Shown one piece after another: positions 36,290 to 47,440 of a stretch of 64,000 nucleotides of DNA (position 1 is the first letter of the stretch; each line of letters starts with the position of its first letter). The position numbers were made by a program, and so were the translations under genes. The notes under the pieces were generated by a model. It saw nothing but the letters and a program-made list of their open reading frames with translations. It was not told the DNA's origin and made no database searches. This DNA is from Sesamum alatum (Eukaryota; Streptophyta; Magnoliopsida; Lamiales; Pedaliaceae): the NCBI GenBank assembly GCA_034509735.1, contig JACGWO010000012.1:4747367-4811366 (forward strand). Direction: 5' to 3'.

Positions 36290-36362
36290 CACGCCCAGAA
36301 GGACTCGAACCCACAATCGCCTGATTAGAAGTCAGACGCCTCATCCATTAGGCCATGGGCGC
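36290..36362 (-). tRNA. tRNA-Arg (anticodon UCU)
   Basis: The minus strand reads gcgcccatggcctaatgg at the 5' end and gggttcgagtc in the T arm. The acceptor stem GCGCCCA pairs with TGGGCGT (one G-U at the end). The anticodon stem tctga/tcagg encloses the loop cttctaa, giving anticodon TCT (36329-36327). The A box (TGGCCTAATGG) and B box (GGTTCGAGTCC) are intact. No intron is seen. It is a normal-looking functional tRNA gene. Confidence 0.95.
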
Positions 36363-37683
36363 TGTTGTTCATTACATCGTACTTTGTCGAATATACCAAC
36401 TAAAATTGATTTTGGTTTCTAAATATTTTAAGGGATGATTGATCCCTAATCTCTTCAAAATATTGTAATTTTGATTCCATCGTTAAAATTGTAATAAAAG
36501 TTAATAAATTTTGGAGAACACGATTGTGTTTCTCAACATGGCTTGACCACGTTCTTCACTCCACCTAGCTCCATCTTCGGCCTCAACACTGCTGTCCCAC
36601 ACGCCACTTCCGATCACCAAAATTTTTTTTCGACGACTTTTCCAGCCAACCAAAACCTCCTCCAGACTCGCCTTCCCATTTCATATTGGACACCATGAAC
36701 CAACCCTAGGGGCATAAGGGTCATTTTCCCATCCATAATAGAGGTCCAACAAGAGCCCATATGAACAAGTCCATTTTGCCCAATGTGAAAATGTGAATGC
36801 AAATGAAATCCAAGAAGAGTAGATGATGCAATGCAATTATTTTTTGGCTTAGAGATGGTCAATTTTCAATTGCAGGCAGCTTTGTTTGTTTATGAGCAAG
36901 TTGCACTAAATAATATTCATTTCAATGGATAGGACAGTTGCAATTATTGAATAAAACCACTAATGTAGTTTTCTCTTATGTTTTCATCCTCCACTACCAA
37001 AGCTATGTGGAAAAATTCTCACACCCTTTGGCTTAAATCTTGACTTCATCCACTAAAATAAATTACCACAATAAACTTTATATTCTCCAATGTTTATTCT
37101 TAACAAAAAAAATCAAGAAAATTCAGTTTTCTTGTAATGATGTAGTTGAATTATAAAAGTAACATGATTTCTTGTGTTAACTACACTAAAAAAAAAAAAA
37201 AAAAAAACACTTTTAAAATACACCTGCACCCCTTCGAGAATTCTTCGTTCACAATTATACCCCTTTTCGTTAGGAATCAGATGGAAAATATTGATCTTCG
37301 CAAAAAAGGAGTATATATAAACTCCTAATTTACGTAGCATTCAGCATTTTATATAAACTATTGATAATATGGCTAGTATTTCATTCATCACCAACTACTT
37401 TTTATTCATGATAATAATTCGGGAACAATATATTATTACTACACCCACACTATTTTAACTTTATGTATATTACATTTACCCCCCTTATAAGTATATAAAT
37501 ATTACTACGGCATCTTTCTAATAAATTATACGCAATATTGAATGGAGGCTAAAGTTGATACTTTATGTAATTTTTTTTGTTGCCGTCAGTGTTTTCCATT
37601 CAAACCTTACCGAAAATGGTATAATTGTAGGGTGCAAGTATAATTGTAAAAGCATTTTGAGGAGAAAGTGTAATTTCGTCTTT
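36363..37683. other. AT-rich intergenic DNA
   Basis: No gene is seen. A poly-A run lies at about 37187-37207. Some GC-richer text at 36530-36730 (with accccagg-type words) gives only short ORFs without a domain. Confidence 0.6.
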
Positions 37684-37699
37684 TAGAATGAGATTTTAA

Positions 37700-37992
37700 G
37701 TGGCCAATGACGTCTAGCTCAATTGGCGAAGGTGAGGCTCCATGATTTTAGAGGTTATGGGTTCGAACGCCATCAAATACGTGGGATGTTATTCTACTGT
37801 ATAGTAGGTGTAGGTCTTTCTACTGTAATCAGTAGGTGTTGTGTTGGATGTAGGTGTTATTTAGATTGTTGATCAGGGTATAGTTATTGTAATTGTCATT
37901 GTTCAGATATTGATATTCGACAGGACAAATTGTATTGGATTTGTTTTAGTATTTAATAATATTTCATTGCTTTCAAAAAAAAAAAAAAAAAA
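37700..37992 (+). mobile_element. tRNA-derived SINE with poly-A tail, copy 1
   Basis: The 5' part has Pol III boxes as in tRNA: an A box-like tagctcaattgg (about 37716) and a B box ggttcgaacgcc (about 37762). A T-rich body follows, ending in a poly-A tract of about 18 (37976-37993). The 11-bp sequence agaatgagatt stands just before the head (from 37685) and again just after the tail (from 37993), and similarity continues loosely (..aagtg), so a target duplication of up to about 16 bp is likely. This is the standard structure of a SINE inserted by LINE machinery. Confidence 0.85.
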
Positions 37993-38235
37993 AGAATGAG
38001 ATTCAAGTGTAATTAACCCTAGACGTGTAATTTTAAATAAAATCTCACGTTTGAGAATTTGTTCAATGTGTTCGATAACAAGCACAAAGTATTTTGTATA
38101 GTGAGAATAATAGTCACACGATCTGGATTTGAAATAACAACAAGAATTATCTCTAAAATTTACATAATACGACATAGTTGTCACCTATATTTAATTTTAA
38201 AATAATAGTTGAAAATGTGATATAGCCAATGTGAT
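37993..38235. other. AT-rich intergenic DNA
   Basis: No gene is seen between the SINE tail and the Gypsy-LTR-like segment. Confidence 0.6.
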
Positions 38236-38760
38236 GTGGGTGCAACCCAATTAAATGGTAAAAAGACTAAAAACACCCTTGAAAGTGGGCCCCAAGCTAT
38301 AAAAGAGCACCAGACCCGCGCACAAGCTAAATGGATCGGGTCGTGCGACCCGACCCGAATTAACCACCCGGTTTGTATTAAAGACCAGGTGTTCAAATAT
38401 GGACCTTTGATGCTAAAACTTATCAGACTAAAGAGATGGGGCCACGTGGACCATGGAGGTACGGACATTTGGTGCTATAAATGAGCCTACCCGACCGCAT
38501 TTAATGTAAGTGATTCTAGCAATATTCGACCAGTTCTATTCATCAGATTATCGATCATCCATTTCAACCAGTGTCTGACTTAAGTATCGGAGTGTCTACG
38601 CCGAGGACCCTCCCGACTAGTCTCACGTGCTTGTTTCTTCTCAAGTTATTGTCCAGGAGCTGACGAGATCGAACTCGAGGGTACTCAAACTAAGTAGGTC
38701 CCAGATGATCGAGTGAGCGACCCGGATCACAATGCATTTCATTTATATTTTTTTTATAAG
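38236..38760 (+). repeat. Gypsy-LTR-like remnant
   Basis: This is a GC-richer segment in AT-rich DNA with a TATA-like ctataaat (38475-38482). About 100 bp downstream is the phrase ctgacttaagtatcggagtg, a wording that I know from the R/U5 part of plant Gypsy LTRs (usually gacttgagcgtcggagtg). A related phrase occurs at about 45580. No internal coding region or second LTR is present. Confidence 0.55.
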
Positions 38761-39465
38761 TCAGGGGTCGGTGTTTCTATTCTAATTAATATACAACGAA
38801 GCCTAGGTACTATATTACGTAAAAACATGCATGGGGGCATTAATATCTATGTTGACATAACATAGAAAAATAAATAAATAAATAAAAATAATTTTGTGAA
38901 TTGGTACTCGTTATGGCCCATAGTCTCAAATCTCAATAGAAACATTGCAGCAGATAACTTGCCGGGTTGCACGGGCCTTTTTTAGTCAAAATGACATTAA
39001 ATAATTGCAACAACTATTTCATTTTGATAAAAATAAATAAATGTTGAGAATATATAGAAAAGTATTTGAAATATTCATCAATTTTGATCCAAGGGTATTT
39101 GAATTTTGATAGATCCAAGAAAATTATTTAAATTGAAAATATTATTTTAAATTAAGAAAAAAAGCAATGTATTTTTTCTTTTTTCATATCTTCTAGAAGA
39201 CGACTAATTAAGTATATGCTTTATATATATTTATATAATTGTATTGATGGAGCATAAGCAAGAAAATTTCAAAAAAAATTGAAGAAATTATCTCCAACCC
39301 TTAGAAAAATGAGTATTGGTAAAATAATTTTATTTTATTTTTTAAAGTTTGCAAAAATTTAAAAGAAATAATGGGTTAAGTTTCAAACTAATTCAGAAAC
39401 TATGAAATTGGATCCAAAAATACATTCATCTCTTGTTCTCCGTTATATACATAACATATAATATA
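38761..39465. other. AT-rich intergenic DNA
   Basis: No gene is seen. Ends at the 10-bp target duplication atataatata (39456-39465) of the MITE that follows. Confidence 0.65.
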
Positions 39466-39793
39466 GGGATGAAAGCAAACCATACGTGGTATTGCAAATT
39501 AGTAAATTATCCCTCTATGAAAAAATAAATAGCAATTTACTCTCCTATATTTTTTAGAATGAAGCAATTTACCTCCTGTGTTTTTTAAAATAAAGCAAGG
39601 AGGTAAATTTCTTCATTTTCAAAAAATAAAGAGGGGTAAATTATTTTTTTATATATATATATATATATAGAGGGGTAATTGCCCAGGGAGGTAAATTGAG
39701 TCATTTTAAAAACACAGAGGGATTAACTTTTTTTTTTAATAGGGGGATAATTTGCTCATTTGCAATATCACAGGGGTAAATTGCATTAAACTC
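39466..39793. mobile_element. Hairpin MITE, family H, copy 4
   Basis: A 328-bp near-palindrome from gggatgaaagcaaacc to aaattgcattaaactc. It is flanked by an exact 10-bp duplication, atataatata (39456-39465 and 39794-39803). Inside, the blocks tagcaatttac and tttgcaatatcacagg match copies 1 and 3, and an (AT)n run lies near the middle (39650-39668). Because the flanks are AT-simple, the exact match is slightly less telling than for copy 1. Confidence 0.82.
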
Positions 39794-41185
39794 ATATAAT
39801 ATATGTTCATATAATTCATGTTTGCATGTCGTTTTCGTGCTGACAATTTTATTTTACTTTTTCTTGTATTTATTATGAATTAAATAAAAATATGTTAGAA
39901 AATATATATATATATATATATACATGTGCCAGATACTAGACATTCTTTTTTTTCTTTTTTAAAATTCCAATTAAATATGAAATACAACTTTTTAAGAAAA
40001 TTAATATTATGATAAACTATAACGAATTATCCTAAAGTTTATCATAATTACAACCACTTCTCGTTATTTAAAAAATTATAAATAATTCCTTGAAAATTAA
40101 TAATCGTCTAATAAATTAATACCCACTCATGATAACCCATCATATGGGGTATTTATTGAACGACCGTTAATTTTATAAGATATTTATAAATTTTTAAATA
40201 TCGAATAATATATTTATAATTACAACAAATCTCGTGAAAACTCGTCATAATTTACTTAATTTTTGTGGGCAATCTCAAATGAGAAAAAATATGAAAGTCG
40301 AAAAGGTGGATGCTACGTCAGCATCTGTCCATCTTGACTCAGCAGCAAAAACAACTACTTGCTTTGAATTTGAACAAACTTATCAGTCTCAAAAATAGCT
40401 AAGAATCGTATTAGTGTGAACCCACAACTCAAAATCTTGAATCCTAAAACACGTTTTCGCGTTTTAACTTTTCCATAATTGCAGTTAGACCCCAAGCATA
40501 GTAAACGGTCATCACAAATGAAAATGAAATAGTGTAAATTGATTATACAAACTAAGACCTGGAAATAGATTTGGCATAATTACAAATATTTTTTTATTAT
40601 TTGAAAATTATAAATACCCCACACTGAAGTTTGTAATCGTCTAATAAATAATCCATTCCATCTATTTTTATGAGTGAAGTGACCAAAATGCCCTTATGCA
40701 CTGATTTTTTTTATTTAATTTCAAATTTTTTTTGACAATAATGTGCAGGGAGAGGTTTTTTACACAGAGCAACAATAATGCAATTTGTCTCGTATGATTT
40801 TTCTATAATTTTAATAAAAAATTCAATGTAAAATGGTCAATTTCAGATCTTTGGTTAAAAACTACAAACCTCAAGGGTAGTTGTAATTTTTCAATAATAA
40901 AAAGATATTTGTAATACCATATTTCGAGGGAGGTGTCTATAATATATCCTTCTAAATATAAATACTAAAACGAAAAAAAAAAAAAAGCATTTGATTATAA
41001 GCCGCGTAATCTTTAGGCAAAAGAAAAAGAGAGTTGAAGGAAGAAGATTCAAGGTCATATTCTTTCAAGACTATAACTAACTTTTTAGGCAATTTAGACC
41101 ACATCGCAATAAATAGAAAATTTAACTTGTTTGAGGCCAATCAATGGAGTGGACACTTGTCCACGACCAAAAATTTGCAACGTCT
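39794..41185. repeat. AT-rich DNA with two more inverted-repeat elements
   Basis: At about 40007-40260, ataattacaaccacttctcg and gtctaataaattaatacc recur in inverted form around ggggtatttattgaacgacc. At about 40573-40945, ggcataattacaaatattttt pairs with aaaaagatatttgtaatacc. The two are related to each other (both contain aatcgtctaataaat), and a fragment of the same type lies at 56400-56470. No gene is present. Confidence 0.5.
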
Positions 41186-41505
41186 CTACTCGTAAGTCTC
41201 CATTTATATTGAAAATGAGTAAATTATCTTCATGTGAAAAAAAAAATAGCAAATCATCCTATTATATTTTTTAAAATAGAGCAATTACACCTCCCACGCA
41301 ATTCCGTGTGATTCAAATGGGTTTTTTTTTTAACTTCATTTAATTTTTAATTTTTAAGTTTAGAATTACATTTTTACCATCATTTAATAACCGTTAAATC
41401 TATTTGATCTAAGGTCCAAATTTAACTAGAACATCAACAGTCCAAATTTTGTTAATTTCAATCAAACCGTTCAGATTTAAACAAATATGTAATTTAAATT
41501 TAACT

Positions 41506-41539
<34 letters not shown>

Positions 41540-42215
41540 CGGGAGAGGGTGAAGGGGAGGCGGTGGCGACGACGGAGAGGTAAGGGGAGGGCCGCGAAGA
41601 CGGCGTCAGCAAAGGGGAGAGGGGAGGCCGCGACGACGGGGGAGGGGCTAGCGATCGGAGATGAAAGGGGAAGGGAAGAGGCGGGAAGGCGGACGGGGTG
41701 AAGGGGAGAGGGAGGCAGCAGGTTTTGGAGTTGGAGAAGGATTCGGGGGCGGTAGGGCGGGTTTTCGAGGGCAGCGAGGAAGGGGCGACGTTGAGTTCTA
41801 AGGGGCCGCACTGCAGGGCCTGGAATTGGGGAAGGGGGTGGCGGCGAGGTGGAGGGCGGGGAGGCGGTGGAACTAGAGGAGTAGGGGACTGGGCGACGGT
41901 TGGAGTTGGTGGGAGGGGAGGGTGGATGGGTGGTTTTTTTTGTTATGTTTGTTTTTCAAAATTATATATTATATAAAATAGTATTTTTTTTTAATTTTTA
42001 ATAAAGATTTATATATATTATAGACATTAATTAATTATATATATAATGTATTATATAAAATAATGTTTTATTCATAAAAATCATGTCCACTTGTAGGAGG
42101 GGCGCGTATATTATACCACTCCCTTCAAAGGGATAATTTGGATTTTTTTTTCTTCATAAGGGGTATATTGCACATATCTAATACCATAGGGGTAGCATGT
42201 ATTTTTCCAAAAAAA
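41186..42215. mobile_element. Family-H-like element with GC-rich cargo
   Basis: The left part (41215-41300) resembles the left arm of the family H MITEs (atgtgaaaaaa..atagcaaatcatcc, then ttttttaaaatagagcaatta). The right part (42120-42210) resembles their right end (cttcataaggggtatattgca ... ataccataggggtagcatgt). Between them is a 410-bp strongly G-rich, strand-biased island (about 41525-41935), plus AT-rich filler. This is the layout of a Pack-type element carrying foreign DNA, but both outer tips and the target duplication are unclear, so it is a proposal. Confidence 0.45.
41525..41935. other. G-rich, strand-asymmetric island
   Basis: About 410 bp of purine-rich plus strand (gggag, gaggcgg, ggaggg words) follow an (AT)n(AG)n microsatellite. 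ORFs run on both strands (plus 41698-41976, minus 41811-41500), but they are low-complexity (Gly/Arg-rich, or Pro/Leu/Ser-rich) and have no domain. It could be a captured 5' end of a CT-rich-leader host gene on the minus strand, since the minus strand reads like such a leader. I would not call it a gene. Confidence 0.5.
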
Positions 42216-42759
42216 AAAAAAAAAGAACAACAATTAGACAAATATCACAAAATATATATTTTTTTAATAAGCAACTGATAAAGCGTTAAGCTAGTACATG
42301 ATATATTGATTAAATTCACAATATCAACATTTCCGAGTCAGAACTTATGCTAATGATCTTAATAAAAATATATATATATATATATATATAATTTTTTAAT
42401 TTGATCCATATGTTGAATTTGATCCAAATAGGAGTTGCCCATTTCAAATATTAAATATTTGTTTCTATTATTGTTCTTGGTCTAGATATTTAATGTAGAT
42501 ATTTATTAATTAAATAATTGAGAATTATCAATGTTTTGTCCAATCATAGCACCCTTACCATATCCCTCAAAAAGTGCTTTTCTTCTATTTCAAGTAGCCT
42601 ACTGTACATACTCTTCTTTTTATATCACCGCCAAATGAGAATGAAGAGAGAAAAAGATATGACCAAAATATCCCCACACAGGTCAAAAATTCCTAGAATA
42701 TATTCTTTTCATATTGCAATTCGCTATATTGAGATTTGCTGTAATGATACGTAAACTCT
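42216..42759. other. AT-rich intergenic DNA
   Basis: No gene is seen. An (AT)n run lies at about 42368-42390. Confidence 0.65.
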
Positions 42760-43519
42760 TATTATTTGAAAAAGTATACCTAGTATTTTTATTTTTATTT
42801 TCATCCAACAAATAGATCTTTCAATTAATATAATTGACAAAATTTGCTAAAATCAGTAGAAAATTAAATGAGAATTCATTTTTGTCAAACTACCCTTGTG
42901 CATTTCACACACTTATGAATGTGAGTTGTTCTTATAATTAAATTAAATCATAAGAGTAAATAGTGTAATATATTTAAAGTATTATTATATAGAATAATTA
43001 TTGATTAGTAAATAAAATAGATCGGTCAGAATAAAATTAGCTCTTAACATATATATATATATTATTTTTTTATATTTTGAACATATTTATACACTACAAA
43101 ATTATATATATATATATACACCCACATATTATGTGATTTAACTAAATATTCTAGAAAATATATATTCTGATAATTCAATCGTACAAATATATTACTATAA
43201 TAACATAAATATAATATTTACATCCCTTGTAATATTTTAATAATAATAAAAAATATTCCCTGTAATTTTGTCCTTTTAATTTAAAGCGTATGTCCATCTC
43301 TACACATATAAGGCATCAATTTTATCTCTTTAGTCTTTCAAATTTTCATGTTCTTTTTTAATTGTTTTTAGCCACATATTATAAGTAGAAAGGTAAATTG
43401 ATTACTTTATTATGGGGCCTTAACATTTTTTATAACCATGAGTATTAAGTATAATTTTTTAAATCACAAAGGGTCTATGTGTAATTACAAACCTCGAGAT
43501 AGAGGAGCATAATTATCCC
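42760..43519 (-). repeat. Composite dispersed repeat
   Basis: The part 42760-43190 is the inverted counterpart of 20150-20640, and 43205-43519 is the inverted counterpart of 10351-10655. The right tip (cctcgagatagagg.gcataattatccc) resembles the right tip at 20670-20695. So two families are joined here, or one longer element is partly preserved at the other two places. Confidence 0.55.
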
Positions 43520-44080
43520 TTTTATAATATGTTTGTTCATACTGAACTAGAATAAAATAATGCAATATTATAGGGGCCAATTTATAATTTAGTTTTTATG
43601 CGGCCGATAATGCGACAAAATGGCCGTGCCGTCTGATGGGGGAGATTTGAACCCTGTTATTCGGTCCCAGCACGCGTCTATAGGGTTAGGGAAGGCAATA
43701 TTTTTTTTTTCGTTTTTTCAATTGTTACCCCTGCTCTTTTTGAATTTACTTTTTCCACCTATAAATTTCTAACAAATCTCATTTCAAGTTTGTTTTATGT
43801 AAATGTTATAGATTTAAATATTGAGACGAGAAATGAAAATTACAAGTTAAAAATAGCTCGAGATTGTTCGAGTTATACCAAAATGTGAATTATAAAATGT
43901 ATTGGGTTTTAAAAAATTGCTAGTTTTTCGATTATTTGTTATATCATTTATTCTGACGACGTTCGAAATATGGATGTATGTAATATTATTAAGAAATAAT
44001 CAATTACTTGTTGTTTATGTATACACGTCGATTTTCTGTATGTTTTTTTTATATTTTTTTGAATTGGAAGTGATGACTTT
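43520..44080. other. AT-rich intergenic DNA
   Basis: No gene is seen. A slightly GC-richer patch at 43605-43700 has no recognisable function. Confidence 0.6.
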
Positions 44081-44312
44081 TATTAGTTGAAAGTAAAGTG
44101 ATTACATTCAGTCATGTCGGCTATCAATATCAAACAGAGGCAATTACAAACCATCAAATAAATAATATCACATAAACTAACACCTAGCTATTACAGCAAC
44201 AAATCATATCTACTATACAGTAGAAATGACATCAACCTACGCACGGGTTCGAACCCATGACCTTTAGGGTCATGGGGCCTCAGCTTCGCCAACCCACCAA
44301 ATAACCCATCAT
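44081..44312 (-). mobile_element. tRNA-derived SINE, copy 2, degenerate
   Basis: On the minus strand the head reads ggttggcgaagctgaggcc ... catgggttcgaacccgtgc, aligned with copy 1 at 37716-37780. The body shares ttctactgtatagtag and taggtgtta.tt. The tail is no longer a clean poly-A, and I see no target duplication. It is an older insertion of the same family. Confidence 0.7.
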
Positions 44313-44849
44313 AATGCAAGATTTTCAATTTAGGGCGGCAAAACACGAATTTAGTATATTTTAAGGGGGCAAAATGGCAATTACCCTATGTTTTCGATGG
44401 CGTTCGTGTGGCACGCCTTTCTTAACTTGATGAAAGGTACAACTCAAGATACCGATGTAGCATTAATTGCTAATCCAAAACGCGCTATCTGATTACCACA
44501 ATCAAATAGATAAAGATCAAATATCTACTAGTAAAAAAAGAAACAGAAAAAGAAATGGATATTAATGCATCTAATTTTGTTTTTCAAACACAAAATGAAA
44601 TAAATAAATAAAATAAAATAAAATACGTTTTTAGCAATTATATTAAGATATTTTGCTATAATTTAAATAATTTGAATTCATAGCTTTTAGTTTTCACTAT
44701 TAGCGTACCATTATTTGAAAATCGGAACATATTTCACTCATTTTATCTTGATTTCTTACTCTCTTTTTTATTTATTTATTTAAATCTCCTACACTCACAA
44801 ACGATATTATATTTGATGTGCATAAAAATGACTGGCCCAAAGAGGTCCA
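44313..44849. other. AT-rich intergenic DNA
   Basis: No gene is seen. Confidence 0.6.
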
Positions 44850-45610
44850 AATGGTCCCAAGAAAAAAGAAATAGATCGACGAGCCCAAAGAAAAGCAATG
44901 CTCAAAGTATACCGGAAGGGTGCCAATTTGTGCCCCCAAACTCAGGGAAGGACCAAATCAGGCTCTCTGAAGGTAGTCAAGACCAGGCCTAGAGAAGGAT
45001 CAGATCAGGGCCCCCGTAGAAAGTCAAGACCATGCCTATGGGAAGGCCAGATCAGGCCCCCCGAAGGAAGTCAAGACCAGGCTCAGCGAGGACCCCTTAC
45101 GGCATAAAAGGAGGCCCGACCCCGCTGAAAAGTCCGGATAAGAGTTGCTCGAGCTTAGCCTTATCCACGCAGATCCCCTCAACCACTTATTTAGGGGGAT
45201 CCTCAACCACCACCTCCGGATCCGAGGTGGATCTACAACTGACTCCTGAAGATCAAGGAAGGAATCAAGGTTCTCTCTCAACTATTTTCAATATTTTAGA
45301 AGACCTATCTCTTCGTGACTTTGGGAAGCTTATAACCGCCTTCCCGAAGTTAAGGGGGACAATAGTTCTCCCCCAGGTCAGAGACCCCTCTATAAATACC
45401 AGCCCTCTTGGCTGGTAAGGAGGGACAAATTTCCTGCCCTCTCAAGGTCAAGAACGTTTTCTTACTTTTTAAGCTCTCGAATTATTCTCTCAATTTACAC
45501 TAAGCATAATTTATACTTACTTTCTATGATATCTCATTATTTTCTTACTTTATTCAAGCTTATTTTTCATAACTGCAGACTGACTTGAGCGTCGGAGTAG
45601 TAACACTCTT
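44850..45610 (+). repeat. Gypsy-LTR-like remnant with three 47-bp tandem units
   Basis: A GC-rich block contains three tandem units of about 47 bp (about 44950-45091; core gatcaggcc...gaaggaagtcaagaccaggc). A TATA box with flanks (cccctctataaatacc, TATA at 45391) follows, and about 190 bp later the phrase gacttgagcgtcggagta. TATA plus this phrase is the arrangement in many plant Gypsy LTRs; tandem units upstream would lie in U3. No retroviral-type genes remain. The ORFs here (44898-45107, 45032-45418) are translations of the LTR. Confidence 0.6.
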
Positions 45611-46380
45611 TTTGCAAGTCTCCTTTCTCGATTTGCAGAAACTCAAGCCCACTCCACTTAAGTTCAAGACAACTTTGATCAAGCTCTTTTTGCTCACATC
45701 AATATTGATTTCAAATTTATAATTATCACGAAAAATACGACACTGATAATCTATATAATTTTTCAACTTAGCTAACATATTTTATGCGATAAATACGAAG
45801 AATATTAAATATTATAACAATCCAAATAATAAGCTTAATTTCGCAAAAAACACCCGAATAATGTGATTATCCAAAAATAATAAAATACTGTAAAATTAAA
45901 AGTTTGCCCAGAAAGTAAAAATATCAAAAGTCGAAAATTCAGAAATCTCCTGGAACCCATCAAAATCTGTTTCATTTATTACAAGATATATTTCAAAGTA
46001 CTAAGACATGACCCCAAGTGTCTAACTCTTGTTTCTAAATTCATTCATTCATACTGTATAAATATACGTATGGTATACGGTATAAAAAAAATACTTTGAT
46101 GGTAGACAAAAAGATGTACCTAAACAAAAATTTTGACTTTTCATGCAGACAGAAGACATTAAAGTTCCGTTTGGCTTTGTGTCTCACCTATACATACATA
46201 TATATATATATAAATAAATATACAAGAACAAGAAGAAGGAGAAGAAGAAAAAGAAATTTGAAATTCAATTGTCTGAGCAGTAAACACAAGGGTGTGTGGG
46301 TCCCAGTTTGGGGACAAAAATTTCTTGCGTGCTTTTCATTTCTTTTCTCTCCTCCAAACTTTTCTTGAATTCACTCATAA
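45611..46380. other. Intergenic DNA and probable promoter of the FAB1-like gene
   Basis: AT-rich with an (AT)n run at 46200-46212 and a purine-rich tract (agaagaaggagaagaag, near 46228-46250). The gene's leader probably begins somewhere in 46250-46450; no single TATA box is compelling. Confidence 0.5.
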
Positions 46381-46498
46381 ATTCTTTGCTCTTTCGACCC
46401 TTTTTCCACTGACTTGAGGCGTTGAATGTCCAAGATTTCTGCATATCTGCTTCTTGAAGAAAGAATTATCATCTGGGCTCTCAAGATTGGTTGCGCAA

Positions 46499-46579
46499 GT
46501 AATATTCTTTGGATTGTTGCTTTGATGTCATGATTACTTGGTCATTGGATTTGTTTACAGCAAGTAAAATCCAAAATCA

Positions 46580-46613
<34 letters not shown>

Positions 46614-47418
46614 GTGGGTCTTTTTCTTGTTCTGGAATTATTGCTTGGAGCCGAAGAAGGCAATCAGTTCTGGAGTTGCAAAGTTGTGATCTTGTTTTGA
46701 TTCTTGGGCTGAATTTAATGTTATTTACCATTCTTGAAAAAGTAGGATAATAGAATGATTGCAGTGGATATTATGTTGACTTGAGAGTCAAGACAGATCA
46801 ACCGTCCGTCCGTCCATAAAATCTTGGCCGCTTCGGCAGTTGATGATTCTTGTTTTTTGCTTTGCATTTTCAAGATATTGACTTGTTCAATTTGATGTCT
46901 GGGATTTACGGATTCGGGTTTATTGGGTTCGTTCTAGAGGATTATTGTACTGTTTGAACTTTTTGTTTTGGTGAGTTTTCACATGATTGTTGTTCTTCTC
47001 AAGAAATCTCCAGATTCGAACTTTACTCTTCAGGTTTTTCTAATATGTTCTTTTGGGTACAGTCAAGTCCAAATTACTACATAGAAAGGCTGATTGATGG
47101 TTATACAAATGAAAAGTTTTTCAGTTCTGCATAACTGATGTGATTTGTCTCTTGTTAAAATTTTAAAACTGGATTATTCGATGATTAGATTGTTTTGATT
47201 TCAGTGTTTGTATGTAATTATTGCAAGGAATTTTGATGCTCGGTTTCTAATGTGTAGTTATGTGTACTTCTTTGCTTCTTTTATTTCTCTAAAATTTAAA
47301 TTTGTTGATCTATATTAGTCCCAAAATATCGAGTTTTCTTGATTTTCAGTAGAACATTTGTCCCACTTTCTGCTGAAGTAGATTAAACTTCTGAACTTGT
47401 TCAAACTAAATGTGCAGG
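46499..47418 (+). other. Probable 5'UTR intron of the FAB1-like gene
   Basis: A donor-like gcgcaa|gtaata at 46499 and a strong acceptor, aaatgtgcag|gttg at 47418, bracket about 920 bp of T-rich DNA with no ORF. The coding ATG follows 22 bp after the acceptor. The interval holds a poly-T run of about 30 (46582-46612). The boundaries are inferred from consensus only. Confidence 0.55.
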
Positions 47419-47440
47419 TTGAAAGGGGTTCGAATGTAAT

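Noticed and set aside
38940..38990. Second Helitron-like hairpin (ccgggttgcacggg)
   Set aside because: The stem is poor and no CTRR follows at the right distance.
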